Shown here: piece by piece, positions 11,549-22,004 of the stretch
Numbering within the stretch: the stretch's first letter is position 1
Layout: the number at the start of each line of letters is the position of its first letter
Assembly (NCBI RefSeq): GCF_041146795.1
Contig: NC_135182.1
Span: 746,501 to 810,500, forward strand
Length of the DNA: 64,000 nucleotides
Source of the DNA: Maylandia zebra
Taxonomy: Eukaryota; Chordata; Actinopteri; Cichliformes; Cichlidae
Direction of reading: 5' to 3'
Notes under the pieces: model-generated
Databases searched by the model: none
The model's input: only the letters and a program-made list of their open reading frames with translations
What the model was told of the DNA's origin: nothing
Made by a program: the position numbers and the translations under genes

Positions 11549-12105
11549 ATAAGAACATAAAAAACAAACATTCCCTGGAGCTCAACAGCATCCCTCCATC
11601 TACACTGTTTTTCCTCGGGGAAATTAAGTCACTTTGTAGTATTTTAAGGTTAAAATGTGGCTTCTACATCAGTCTGTGCTCACTATCAATTTTACACACA
11701 TATGAACTTGAGTGACAGCTTTTTCTTAATCCATAAGGTTAAATATGTTGTTGGTCCAGGTATATAAACTTCACCGCTATGGGAAGGCTTTCCACAAGGT
11801 TTAGGAGTGTGTATATGGGAGTTTTTGACTATTATTACACATCAAACCTTGTCTTTATGAGACTTACCTTTTGTATTGATGCCCATGTTGGTGAGACACA
11901 GCAACAATCTAAATGACTGTGGCTAATATGATGTAATGATATGATGCTGGCTATGGATAATAAACAGATACTGACCACTTACTAGACATGCAACTGCAGC
12001 ATCCTCTAAAATGTGTTAACATCTGTTTTAGCTCTGTTGCCTCAAGGACTGTTTTTTTAATCTTTATAATCTCATACCACAAAACCTACATTCAGTCTGG
12101 ATTTA
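11549..12105. other. Unassigned stretch between L2 and a LINE fragment
   Basis: AT-rich DNA with no recognisable gene, terminal repeat or transposon motif. It could be original intergenic DNA of the receptor cluster or an old, diverged repeat. Confidence 0.3.
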
Positions 12106-12179
12106 TTGAGCTTCTGTATTGTAATTTTTAGCTTTCAAAGCTATTTATGTGATACTGTTAATATCTTATCTTGTAAAGA

Positions 12180-12375
12180 CATGATTATACCCCGTAAGCT
12201 TACTAAAGTGTACCCTAACAATAAGCCGTGGGTCATCAAAAGCGTCAAATCCTGTTTACGGAAAAAGAGACAGGCTTTTAAAGAGGGGGCTGTTACTGAC
12301 TTTCAGACAGCCACCAAAGATCTGAAAGTTGAGATCTTGAAAGCAAAACAGAGCTACAAAAACTGTAATATATGT
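12180..12375 (+). pseudogene. Rex1-like LINE fragment (EN-RT linker)
   Basis: A short + frame reads VYPNNKPWVIKSVKSCL and KKRQAFKEG, then a Lys-rich helix (LKAKQSYKN). The same linker appears in the intact LINE ORF at 36758-39751 (YPNNKPWVTKDIKALL). It is both 5' and 3' truncated and encodes no catalytic motif. The hAT element at 12491 begins about 115 bases downstream. Confidence 0.6.
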
Positions 12376-12490
12376 TTCCACTGATTGCCGATCACGCTTC
12401 AACTGGATCGTCCTCGGTCAGAAGGAATGGTACTCCACAGTGATGTAGTTCAAATAACTTTTATAAGGAGGCAGCAGATGACATCAACAG

Positions 12491-15474
12491 CAGGGCTCGC
12501 AAAATTTTAAACTCTTTAGTTTTTGGTAGCCCGAAATAAATTTGAGTAGCCCGAATAAAAAAAGATTATTTTTATTGTATAATATTGTAAAGGAAACAAA
12601 ACATCAATCAAAAAATTGTTAAAACACAAATTACAACAACTGTGTAAACATTACAATCAACTCAAATATCTGGTTCTAATTAAACAGAATTTTCTGTGAA
12701 CTTGTAAGAACTGTGTAGAACATGAATTAGTCTGTGTCAGATCCTGAATCTGAAATTTCCACTGAAGTCTCGGATGAGAAAATGCCACTCGACGTTGAGG
12801 GCATAGCATCTCCTTCATCAGCTTTCTCTTCCTGTGCATTGCCCTCCATTTCACTGCTCTTTGTTCTTGTCGGGGTTTTATGATCCAGGTGTCTTGAACC
12901 TTTTCCAGAAAACATCCATAAATGAATCGACTTGTCAGGGCAAAAAGATTCAACTGTTTCCCCATTAATGGAGAGTTGCATGCAGTCATTCAGTGTTTCA
13001 GGGTGTAGAGAGGTACGATGTGTTGTCTTCACTCGGTTCATGCAAGAAAATCCTCTCTCACAGATGGCTGTCGATGGACTAAGTGTCAGCATTAATTTCA
13101 CCAGCAACAAGATATGAGAGAGATGTTCTGGATTCTCAGAGAGGAGATCTCTGTACAAGCAATCTACTTTGCGACCCCGGCGTTCTGCAAGCCACACTTT
13201 TAGATCCATCCATTCTTGTGGAATTTTCTCTTTCTCTTCTGCATCTAGCAAACAGGCAAAATGTGTGACAAGATAATCCACCTCTTCATCCCCATAATTT
13301 GCTAGTTCTTCTCTGGGGTAGGGAAGAGTGGAAGGGTCAAAAACCTTGAAACAAGAGAGAGGCTTTTCCACGCAGATTTTTAAATCTGTTGTCCATGTAC
13401 TTGACTGTGTTATCAATAATCTTCTGGATCTCTGCACCAAAGGTGCCTCTGCCTGTGCCCTCACCTCTGCTAGCAGAGGCTGACTTTTTGTTACCGAGTT
13501 CCACAGTAGCAAATGCTACCATCCTGGTTCGCTGTGAACTTTGTGTCCAAGGTTTTCTGATATTCTCCTGGTTTTGTTTTTAGGCTGAGTAAGCGTGATG
13601 TTGTGCTCTCAACTAACTGATTTGTTCGTGTGATGTTTAGGTTATCATGCTGAAAATCAGTAGAGCACTTGGATAAGATGGTACTGTAGTCCAACATGAA
13701 ATGCAGGAAGCGAACAAATTTCTCAGTCTTCATCTCCTGCACCACCCCCTTAGCCTTGGCTGCATTCTCGGCTTTGACATCACTTCCTTCTGCCATGTTC
13801 TCCATATGAACAACAGTGGGAGTGTAATTTTTTTCCACAGCCTTTAGACATCTCAGCCGGCTTGGAAGCCACCGTGTGCTCTTCAGCCCACTGAAATGTG
13901 CCAGCCTTTCATTTAGCAGTTCACTTATTTCTGTCAGCTCTCTTCGCTTCTTTGGGGAATAGTAGTACATCTTAAAGATGGTTTTCAGTGTATCTTCAAA
14001 TTTCACCAGGTACTCACAGCCTTTCACGCTATCCAGCACAGCTAGCTCTAGTTTGTGTGCCACACAGTGGATTGTTATGATGTGGGGTATCCTCTGTTTC
14101 AGTCTCCCAGCTACTCCTGTTTTCTCACCCATCATCACTGCAGCACCATCAAAATTTGCACACACTACTTTCTTTTTCCATGTGTCCTCTCTGATACCCA
14201 TGGTGTTCACTGCTTCATCAATAGCCTCTAAAATACCTGCAGCATTTGCACTCTTGACTGGCTGACATTTGATCATGTATGTGGCTATGTCACCATTATC
14301 CCTCACATACCTGATGTGAACCAACTCCTGTTCTATTATACCAGTGTCTGTACTGCCATCTGCAAGAATGGATAAGAACCTGCTTTCTTGAATTTCCTTT
14401 TCAATCTGGTCTCTTGAAGTTTGTGCTATTGCTCCAATAAACTCTCTGCAAGCATGGTCATTGAGGTAAGTGGAACCAAGATCGAGGCCATTTGCTTTCT
14501 GAAGTTTGCAAAGACTGCTAAATTTTGCCAGTGGTAGTTCACTCTTTGCAACATAGTACGCAGTTCTAAACAGCTTTTTCAGGACTTCTTGTTGTGCTTG
14601 GTTTATTTTTAGTATGGTTTTTGCAATTGGTGTTTGTTCTGGGACAGATGCTGCAGACTGAGCACCAATGCATTTCTTGTGATGCAGAGATTTCTCATGA
14701 GTTCTGATGGGGTCTTTCCTAAAATTACTGGTCCCAGTAACAAAGGCGCTTGTTGACTCAGCAATAGAGGGAAACTCACGACACACCCGGCAGAACATCA
14801 TGTTATTTACCTTGTCATATTCCAGCCACAGAAATTCTTTTGTCCATGAATCCAAAAAACTGCGCTTTCTTTTTGCCTCGTAATCTGATTTATCATAACT
14901 TTTCCGCTTTGTGGTAGGCCTTTCTTTGCCTGTCCCTTCTTCATCCTGACCTGTCTTTTTTGGCTCAGCAGAACTAAAATACCTGCGTAAATCCATCTGT
15001 CTTTACACATGCCAGAGATTTTTTTTTTTAAATTCTCTGCGCAGTCAACCTCTAGCACGTTTAAGCTTGCTGCGGGAGATTTCACGTGCCACGTTTGAAG
15101 AGTAAGCTAGTGAGTGATGTTGTGTCCTGTCTGACTATACCATATTGCACCATGGGTGGTGTCGTGAAATAAGAGGAAAGTGCAGTCGGGAAATTGTAGA
15201 GTTAGAATATAGTTAAGACGGCTATCTGATAACTCGATATGTCTCCCTGTTACCTCTACGATGTAAAGTTATGTGCTGCATTCATTAAAGAGCACTGTTC
15301 TTTGATGAGGACTCAGCTAATTACTCAGCTACATTTGCGAAAGAAAGCAAAGGCATTGTCATATAGTTTTACTTCCTATGATAGCCCGACAGGCAGGGCT
15401 GAGATAGATTTTGGTAGCCCGACTGGAAATATCACTAGCCCCGGGACGTCGGGCTAGCGATTTTGCGAGCCCTG
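12491..15474 (-). mobile_element. hAT-superfamily transposon (2,984 bp)
   Basis: Terminal inverted repeats CAGGGCTCGCAAAAT (12491-12505) and ATTTTGCGAGCCCTG (15460-15474) match perfectly over 15 bases. The flanking DNA shares aacag on both sides (12486-12490 and 15475-15479), giving a 5-bp target duplication instead of the usual 8 bp. Short sub-terminal repeats built on gtagcccga appear inside both ends (12525-12560 and 15380-15460). The element carries one transposase gene on the - strand, which is broken. It may be a 5-bp-duplicating hAT lineage; this is an inference from the flanks. Confidence 0.85.
12727..14996 (-). pseudogene. hAT transposase (zinc finger protein 862-like), frameshifted
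   Basis: Starts with ATG at 14996 (MDLRRYFSS). A TTF-type zinc finger lies near residues 50-110 (FLWLEYDKVNNMMFCRVC and H-x-K-x-H-residue pairs in SLHHKKCIG). The RNase H-like core follows with ILADGSTDTG and VCANFDGAAVMMGEKTGVAG, then HCVAHKLELAVLD. The frame is lost near 13515-13560, picked up in a second frame (MVAFATVELGN to KYMDNRFKN), and shifted again near 13380. The last part (to 12727) has the hAT dimerisation region LLVKLMLTLSPSTAICERGFSCMN, split here across residues of the 13100-13020 region. An acidic Ser-rich tail ends ISDSGSDTD. At least two frameshifts leave no full protein. Family resemblance is to ZNF862/KIAA1586-type hAT proteins. Confidence 0.8.
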
Positions 15475-16203
15475 AACAGGATGTACAGCGTTGGTAGGGA
15501 GGTGATTGCATTACAGTATTCACATGCAGGTAAAGGGAGTGTGAGTGTGTATATGGGTGTGTGTGGTCATCTGTAAACAGAAAGAACAAACATTTGTATT
15601 AACCACTATGGATAGCAGTGTACCCCTTATACAGTACTGTGGGTTTCTGGCGTAATGTTATACAATCTGCCATAACCTCATGGCCACTAGATGGCACCCT
15701 AAGACCATAAATGAATTTCTGGCTCGTATTTACATTGGCAAACCAGACCTCTGCAGATTACAACGATTCAGAGAATAAACATAGTAAATAGTTACATCTA
15801 CCTACAACCACGATGTTTGACAGTAAGTCGTATATGAAATGAAATATGGGCTGAACACAAGGCTGCCTGTAGTACGCCAAAAAAACGCATCTTAGCGATA
15901 GCAACGGGACTAGCTTCTCACGTAGCAAATGACGCAGATAAAGTCAAACGAGCATCACTCTCATCTTACAATACTCACATGGTAAGCACGCACACAGTAT
16001 TAACTCACACAGGAATGCAAGTAAATACGTTACTCCTCCGACACACCTCTCATCTGTGCAGAACTGCGCAGAACATGTTCCCAACAGGAAGTACAGATAC
16101 CAACGTGCATCATGGGTAACGTAGTCTAAAACAGTTACAGTAAACAAGTGGACTTTTAACAAAAACCTTCTAGAAAGCAAATTTGCTGCAAAAAATTTGG
16201 GGT
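15475..16203. other. Unassigned stretch between the hAT and L1 insertions
   Basis: No gene or transposon end was recognised. It contains a short GT-rich run near 15540-15570 and no long convincing frame. It is the pre-insertion DNA into which L1 inserted at 16204-16215. Confidence 0.3.
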
Positions 16204-16215
16204 CTGCCTGGACTT
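16204..16215. repeat. L1 target-site duplication, left copy
   Basis: ctgcctggactt here is repeated exactly at 21889-21900, on the other side of the L1 element. Confidence 0.9.
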
Positions 16216-16511
16216 CTTGTTATTCTCTTTTTATTAAACAACCTATATAAACACAAATAATCCAAAATAAACATATAATCAAGAACAGACGTAAATAATA
16301 AAAAAATAAAAAAATAAAAATAAGAAAAACAGACGGGTGTACCCTCTAGTGTGTATGTACTCGCACACACATATTCACTCACACACCCATATTCTTAAGC
16401 ATACATACACATACCTACTTACATATGTGTTCACTTGTAGTCTCATACATACTAACATATACATATAAACACATAACGATTCAGAAATGTGGCATATATA
16501 GTTACAGAGAT

Positions 16512-19500
16512 TCAAACAAGATCGGGTCTCCTTAACCGGATGTAGTGTTTCCATTTACCCCAAATTTCACTAAATATATCCAACTGGAGTCTTTCAATGA
16601 AGGTAATTCTTTCCATTTTAAACATCCCATGTACAGTCTCATGCCAATCACCCAGTGATGGAATTTTCACACTAAGCCATTTCTTGGTAATAATTTTACG
16701 GGCAGCCAAACTCAGGATACCATACAACTGCTTAAACATTTTATCTACATTTACTGAGTATAAATATCCAAACAAAAGTTCGTCCCAATTAAAGGGAAGC
16801 TGCATACCAAAAATAATCTGCAACTCAGAGTGGATCAATACCCAAAAAATGTTGATCCTTGGGCAAGACCAGAACAGATGAAAATGTTTTACTCCTTGGG
16901 CCCCACAATTTCTCCAGCAATTAGAGTGATTAAAATAATGTTTACTTTGTGCAGGGGTAATAAAAAACCTACAGATACTCTTCCAACCGTAACATCTCCA
17001 TGTATTAGAACTAGAAATTCTCCACTGAAAAGCGCACTGCTCATACCAAATGTTATCTGATATTGCTATATTTGTTTCATTTTCCCATTTTTTTTTGATG
17101 TAGGTAGTATTCCACTTCTTAACCTCTTGTATACCCTTGTACAATCTTGAAATCACCTTAAGGCCTGTGTCAGCCTGATAAGCCTTGACAAATATACTCA
17201 GAACAGGTAAAGAAAAAAGATCTGTTCTCTTAGGTATAAAATTATATAGATGATGCCTAATTTGTAAGAACCTAAAAAAGTCCGTTTTACTTAACTGGTA
17301 TTGATCTTTTATTGATTGGAAGTCCCTAAGAATTCCCTTATCGTAAAACATACAATATGCCGTTAAACCTTGTCCAGACCATTTTTTATATCTTACGTCT
17401 AATTCATTAGGTAAAAAATCACTGTCAAAAGCGCACCATCTTAAAATCCTAACCTCTTCAATCCAATCATTCTTATTAAGAAATTGTAACCAGAGTTTTA
17501 AAGGTAGGTTAATCCATTGGTTTCCTTGATGAATTTGTTTTTTAATAAGTGTCACATCCCCTAGAATTGCCTGAATTGGAGAATCTTTTAAGGTCACTGT
17601 TTCTAGTTCTTTCCATCTCGCTTGATAATCTACATTACACCAACACACTAATGTCCTCAATTGAGCAGAAATATAATAGTCTTTCAAACATGGGAACCCC
17701 AACCCTCCTTTGTCTTTAGCCAACTGAATAGTTTGGTACTTAATCCGTGGTTTTTTCCCCTGCCATATAAACCTAGAGATTATTTTGTCCCATTCCCGAA
17801 ATTGTTTGTCAGTTATTTCTACAGGGAGTGTTTGGAACAGGTAGAGCATCCTGGGCAAGATATTCATTTTAACTGTATCTATACGTGATTCAAAATTTAA
17901 AAATGGTAATAAATTCCATCTTTTAATATCCTCATTTATTTTATAACTTAAAGGATTAAAGTTTGCATTGTATATCTTAGACAGATCTTTAGTAATATTT
18001 ACTCCAAGATACTTCATCTGCTCCGTTTCCCATTTCAAATTGGCTTTAGCCTTAATTTCATAATTGGGCTCATAGTTAAAAGTTAATATCTGAGTCTTCG
18101 ATATATTTAGTTTATAACCTGATATTGAACTAAAGATCTCCAGAAGTGACAATAGCTTGGGGAAAGTAGTGTTTGGATTTGTCAAATAAATCAAAATATC
18201 GTCAGCAAACAAGGAAATCTTATGCTCTCGACCCCTAATCTTGACTCCAGTAATAGTATTGCTTTGTATTACACTTTGACTCAGGGCCTCTATGAAGAGA
18301 GCAAAGAGTGAGGGGCTTAGAGGACAACCCTGACGTGTCCCTCTCTGTAGGTTAAAAACATTTGAAAGCGCCCCGTTAACTTTGATTCTTGCCTTTGGTG
18401 ATTTATATAATGCTTGTATAATCCTGATAAACGATTGATGGAATCCGAATTTATCCATGACTTTGTATAAAAATTCCCAATTAACCCGATCGAAGGCCTT
18501 TTCTGCATCTAAGCTCATAAGGACCATCTGAATTTTATTTTTCCTAACATAATCAATAACGTGTAGTGTTCGGCGAACACTATCTTGCGTTTGTCTCTGC
18601 TTAATAAAACCAGTCTGATCCAAACTAATTATCTGAACAAGAATATTTTCAATTCTTTTGGCAAGAATGTATGTAAATATCTTAAAGTCCTGGTTAAGAA
18701 CACTAATGGGGCGGTAATTTCCACAGTCAAGCCTGTCCTTTCCTTCTTTAGCTATTATAGAGATAGAAGCCTCATTCCAAGATGGGGGAATTACTCCCGT
18801 CTTTAAAATATAGTTGAATGATGTTCTCATCAAAGGAATCAGTACCTCTTTCATTTCTTTATACCAGTCTGATGGGAATCCATCTGGGCCTGGGAATTTA
18901 TTCGGTTTCAATTTTGTAATAGCTTTTTTAATTTCAAATTCAGATATGTCCTTGATTAGGGTTATATTCTGTTTTTCATTCAACTTTGGTAAGTCGAATG
19001 AATCTAAAAAAGATATCATACCTTTAATATCCACTCTAGGTTGTGTATATAGTTCTTTGTAGAATTTTAGGAAGGCTGACTGTATATCTTCAAGTTTATA
19101 CACAATGTTATTTGTTTGAGGGTCCTTTATTTTATATATTGTATTTTCTAATTGTTGTTTTTTTAATTTATAAGCCAGTAATTTAGCAGATTTGCCTCCT
19201 ACCTCATAGTATCTTTGTTTTAAAAAAACCATATTTTTTTGTATTTCACTTGAAAAAATTTCATCGATTTCATTTTTCTTCTTTTGTATTTCTAATTGTA
19301 AGTTTGTAACTGCGCTTATTTTATGGGCATCTTCAAGATATTGTAGTTGTGTCTGGAGTTTTCTTAAATGCTCATTTCTCTTCTTTTTTAAATTAGCGCT
19401 GTAACCTATGAGTTTTCCTCTTATCACTGCTTTTAGGGCGTCCCATAGAATACTTGGGGAAACTTCTTCATTATTATTTTCCGCTATATAATCTATTATA

Positions 19501-20297
19501 TCTTGACTAATTTGTTCTTTCATCGTGCTTAGAATACTTGTATTTAATCTCCAGGATGTAACTCTTCTTTCGTATCCAAGCACTACTTCCAGGTACAATG
19601 GGGCATGGTCTGATAAATCCATCACTCCTATCCTGCAATTGATCACCCTGCTAAAATCTTTTTGGTACATAAAAAAATAATCCAATCTAGAATAAAATGA
19701 ATGAGGGTGAGAAAAAAAGGTATAATCCTTCTTGTTGGGGTTTAGTTCTCTCCATACATCTATGAGCCCTACGTCCTTTAAGATTAATTTGATGTTTTTG
19801 GTTGTTTTATTCAATCCCGGAGCGTGTGGGTTTGATGAGTCCAAGGACGGGTTGAGGCGAACATTCCAATCTCCTCCCAAAATCAGAGTACCTTGTGCCT
19901 CTCCAACAATCAATTCAAAAACCTTTTTGAAAAATTTTATCTCTGATCCTGGGGGAGCATATACATTTATAAGAGTAATCAGTATACCCTCCAGGTACCC
20001 TTTGACTAACACAAACCTCCCCTCCTTATCACTGATTTCTTGGATGCATTCAAAATTTAACCTACTAGAGATTAGAATTACCACACCCCTTTTAGGACTC
20101 TGAGGGCAGGAAGAGGAATACTGATTAAATTTCCATTTCTTTAATTTATCATGTTCGAGCTTCGATAAGTGAGATTCCTGTATAAAGGCAACTTCTATTT
20201 GTTCTCTTTTTATTTTTGACATAATTTTAGTTCTTTTAATATGGCTCCCCAGACCATTTACATTAAATGACACTATTTTAGTTACCTTACAGGGCAT
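16512..20297 (-). CDS. L1 ORF2 protein: endonuclease + reverse transcriptase, intact
   Basis: 1,261 aa from ATG at 20297. The N-terminal apurinic endonuclease shows SFNVNGL (Asn12/Asn14), QESH (Glu41), LGGDWNV, YTFFSHPHSFYSRLDYFF and the terminal SDHAPL. A long Lys/Glu-rich linker follows (about residues 290-400). The reverse transcriptase has LKPNKFPGPDGFP, NYRPISVLN, LMSLDAEKAFDRVNW, RGTRQGCPLSPSLF and catalytic FADD near residue 697. The C-terminal part holds a Trp-rich region with a Cys/His cluster (CWRNCGAQGVKHFHLFWSC), split at about 1160-1180, typical of L1 ORF2p. It would nick target DNA and prime cDNA synthesis from the L1 RNA. All motifs needed for activity are present. Confidence 0.92.
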   Translation of the reverse strand: MPCKVTKIVSFNVNGLGSHIKRTKIMSKIKREQIEVAFIQESHLSKLEHDKLKKWKFNQYSSSCPQSPKRGVVILISSRLNFECIQEISDKEGRFVLVKGYLEGILITLINVYAPPGSEIKFFKKVFELIVGEAQGTLILGGDWNVRLNPSLDSSNPHAPGLNKTTKNIKLILKDVGLIDVWRELNPNKKDYTFFSHPHSFYSRLDYFFMYQKDFSRVINCRIGVMDLSDHAPLYLEVVLGYERRVTSWRLNTSILSTMKEQISQDIIDYIAENNNEEVSPSILWDALKAVIRGKLIGYSANLKKKRNEHLRKLQTQLQYLEDAHKISAVTNLQLEIQKKKNEIDEIFSSEIQKNMVFLKQRYYEVGGKSAKLLAYKLKKQQLENTIYKIKDPQTNNIVYKLEDIQSAFLKFYKELYTQPRVDIKGMISFLDSFDLPKLNEKQNITLIKDISEFEIKKAITKLKPNKFPGPDGFPSDWYKEMKEVLIPLMRTSFNYILKTGVIPPSWNEASISIIAKEGKDRLDCGNYRPISVLNQDFKIFTYILAKRIENILVQIISLDQTGFIKQRQTQDSVRRTLHVIDYVRKNKIQMVLMSLDAEKAFDRVNWEFLYKVMDKFGFHQSFIRIIQALYKSPKARIKVNGALSNVFNLQRGTRQGCPLSPSLFALFIEALSQSVIQSNTITGVKIRGREHKISLFADDILIYLTNPNTTFPKLLSLLEIFSSISGYKLNISKTQILTFNYEPNYEIKAKANLKWETEQMKYLGVNITKDLSKIYNANFNPLSYKINEDIKRWNLLPFLNFESRIDTVKMNILPRMLYLFQTLPVEITDKQFREWDKIISRFIWQGKKPRIKYQTIQLAKDKGGLGFPCLKDYYISAQLRTLVCWCNVDYQARWKELETVTLKDSPIQAILGDVTLIKKQIHQGNQWINLPLKLWLQFLNKNDWIEEVRILRWCAFDSDFLPNELDVRYKKWSGQGLTAYCMFYDKGILRDFQSIKDQYQLSKTDFFRFLQIRHHLYNFIPKRTDLFSLPVLSIFVKAYQADTGLKVISRLYKGIQEVKKWNTTYIKKKWENETNIAISDNIWYEQCAFQWRISSSNTWRCYGWKSICRFFITPAQSKHYFNHSNCWRNCGAQGVKHFHLFWSCPRINIFWVLIHSELQIIFGMQLPFNWDELLFGYLYSVNVDKMFKQLYGILSLAARKIITKKWLSVKIPSLGDWHETVHGMFKMERITFIERLQLDIFSEIWGKWKHYIRLRRPDLV

Positions 20298-20760
20298 TGA
20301 TGTACGACCTTATATAATTCCAATCTCTGTACATAGCCAAAGATCGAAAGGTACTCCCCCAAAACAGAAAAAAAAAGAGAAAAAAGAAAAGAAGAAAAAA
20401 AAAAAAGAAAAAAAACCCCCCAAAAAAAACCATTATACAACGAAAACATATAATCATGTTGACTTCCAAAAACATAATCGCTATATTAGCTATATTTGGT
20501 GAGGGAAAAACTCTTCTGTCCACTTGTGGAAGAGTGCCCTCTCCGGCACACAGGCCGAAAGCCCAGTGGTCTGTAGGGTCCAACTTATTGTGCAAATAGA
20601 TGACCCGACTTTAATGTAATTTTATATGCCCTCTTTATAAGATTAACTAATTATATAACAAAACAAGTAAATCGAAATAAAATTCATATTCTCAGTTCAT
20701 CTTAGGTCTCAATATTCTTGAGTTTACCTCTAGTATAGTGCTCCGTCACACACTTGCTGT
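20298..20760 (-). other. L1 inter-ORF spacer
   Basis: About 463 bases between ORF1 and ORF2 of the L1, containing an A-rich run on the + strand (20370-20425). No gene is present. Translation of ORF2 would need reinitiation or internal entry across this spacer, longer than in mammalian L1. Confidence 0.6.
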
Positions 20761-21753
20761 TTATCCACTGTCATCTTGGTGCCTAAATATCTGAAGGCGT
20801 TCCTTGAAACCCAGCTTTGGAGTCGAGTTTCCACCTTTCTTCTTCGTACTTGTTTGCCAAGTGTGCTGTTTTATTTGATCCAAGAATGAGTCTCTGTCTT
20901 TCACAACTTCTACCGATAATCCCCTCTTCACCATATCGGTAGTCGCTTCGTGCGCCGTGTTGTACGTCACAATTCCCTCTCTGTAGAACACCCTTAGCTT
21001 GGCCGGGAAAGGCGTCTGGAAGCGAATATTGTTCTCTTTAAGCACCTTCTTCGCTGTCGCATATTCCTTTCTTCTTCTTTGTATCTCCGGGGCATAGTCA
21101 TTGTCCACATATATCCTAGAATCCATAAAGTTGAAGCCCTTAGCCTGCCATGCCTTCTTAATAATGTCTTCTTTGTTACGATAACTTGTGAGTTTAACTA
21201 CAATTGAGCGTGGAGGGGCTCCTTCCGGGGGTTTTTTGCCACCGGCTCGATGTGCTCTTTCAATTCCCAACACCGTGGGGCGGGAGAGACTCATTGTCTT
21301 TTCAAATAGAACCTCTACAAAATTGACAACGGATGGAAATTTGTCCTCTTCCCCTTCCCTCACGCCATATATTCTAAGATTCTTGCGACGTGACCGTCCC
21401 TCTAATTCCAGTAGCTTAGATTCGCATCGCAACTGAAAATTTGCCATTTCAATTAGCAGCTCCTCCGAGGCCTGGATTCGAGTCTCCATTACGTCTATGC
21501 GTCCCTCTGCTTCGTCGAGTCTTATACCAATGCCGATGACCTTCTCCCTTATAGCATTAAACTGATCATTTGTGTCTTTTCTAAAAGCACATAATTCTTT
21601 TAATATCATGTCCATCGTAGCTGGGTGGTCCTTCGCTGTGGCGTTAGCATCGGGTTGCTGGTCTTCTTCCATATTGCTGCTAGCTTGCGACGAAGCATCT
21701 TCTTCCGCTTCAGTACGTTCTCCTACATCCTTTTTCTTGGATTTTCTGGGCAT
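20761..21753 (-). CDS. L1 ORF1 protein: RNA-binding chaperone, intact
   Basis: 330 aa from ATG at 21753. A basic start (MPRKSKKKD) and acidic Ser-rich segment precede a predicted coiled coil (about residues 45-115, with heptad-like Leu/Ile positions and LDEAEGRIDVMETRIQ). Then comes an RRM-like domain (RRKNLRIYGVREGEED, near 125-140; VVKLTSYRNKEDIIKKA near 185-200) and a C-terminal domain (QTPFPAKLRVFYREG near 250). This is the usual L1 ORF1p order: trimerising coiled coil, RRM, CTD. It would coat L1 RNA in the cytoplasmic RNP. No damage is visible. Confidence 0.88.
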   Translation of the reverse strand: MPRKSKKKDVGERTEAEEDASSQASSNMEEDQQPDANATAKDHPATMDMILKELCAFRKDTNDQFNAIREKVIGIGIRLDEAEGRIDVMETRIQASEELLIEMANFQLRCESKLLELEGRSRRKNLRIYGVREGEEDKFPSVVNFVEVLFEKTMSLSRPTVLGIERAHRAGGKKPPEGAPPRSIVVKLTSYRNKEDIIKKAWQAKGFNFMDSRIYVDNDYAPEIQRRRKEYATAKKVLKENNIRFQTPFPAKLRVFYREGIVTYNTAHEATTDMVKRGLSVEVVKDRDSFLDQIKQHTWQTSTKKKGGNSTPKLGFKERLQIFRHQDDSG

Positions 21754-21888
21754 TTCTATTCCTTGGTATAGTACCCCACAAAGATAAATCCAAACTTTTT
21801 ATGTTTCGAGTTAGGTAAATTGGGGTAGAAAAAATGTCGGGAGCAACTATCCTACACCGCCATCACACGACCCGCCAAACCGGAAGTC
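21754..21888 (-). promoter_or_regulatory. L1 5' UTR / likely internal promoter
   Basis: On the - strand the element starts aggacttccggtttggcggg and soon contains gtgatggcggtg (21869-21858). The core GATGGCGG resembles a YY1 site, and YY1 binds at the 5' end of mammalian L1. The ETS-like ACTTCCGGT at the first bases is another candidate. Role inferred from position and motif only. Confidence 0.4.
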
Positions 21889-22004
21889 CTGCCTGGACTT
21901 GTATGAAAATCACAGCAGGGTTTCAAAATCCCCAGAGCAGCAGTCAGATCATTTTAGGTGGCTTTAATTCAGACACAGATTTTGCTCTTTGAATATGTTT
22001 TATA

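Larger units (their letters stand above)
16216..21888 (-). mobile_element. Full-length L1-clade LINE with both ORFs open
   Basis: A 5,673-bp element on the - strand between perfect 12-bp target duplications. Order: 5' UTR (21888-21754, about 135 bp), ORF1 (21753-20761), a 463-bp spacer, ORF2 (20297-16512) and a 3' UTR of about 300 bp. The 3' end reads ...aataaaaagagaataac, without a long poly(A) tail. Both reading frames are free of stops and frameshifts, unlike nearly every other element here. The perfect duplications and open frames suggest a recent insertion that may still be competent. L1 versus the related Tx1 group cannot be decided without alignment. Confidence 0.9.
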
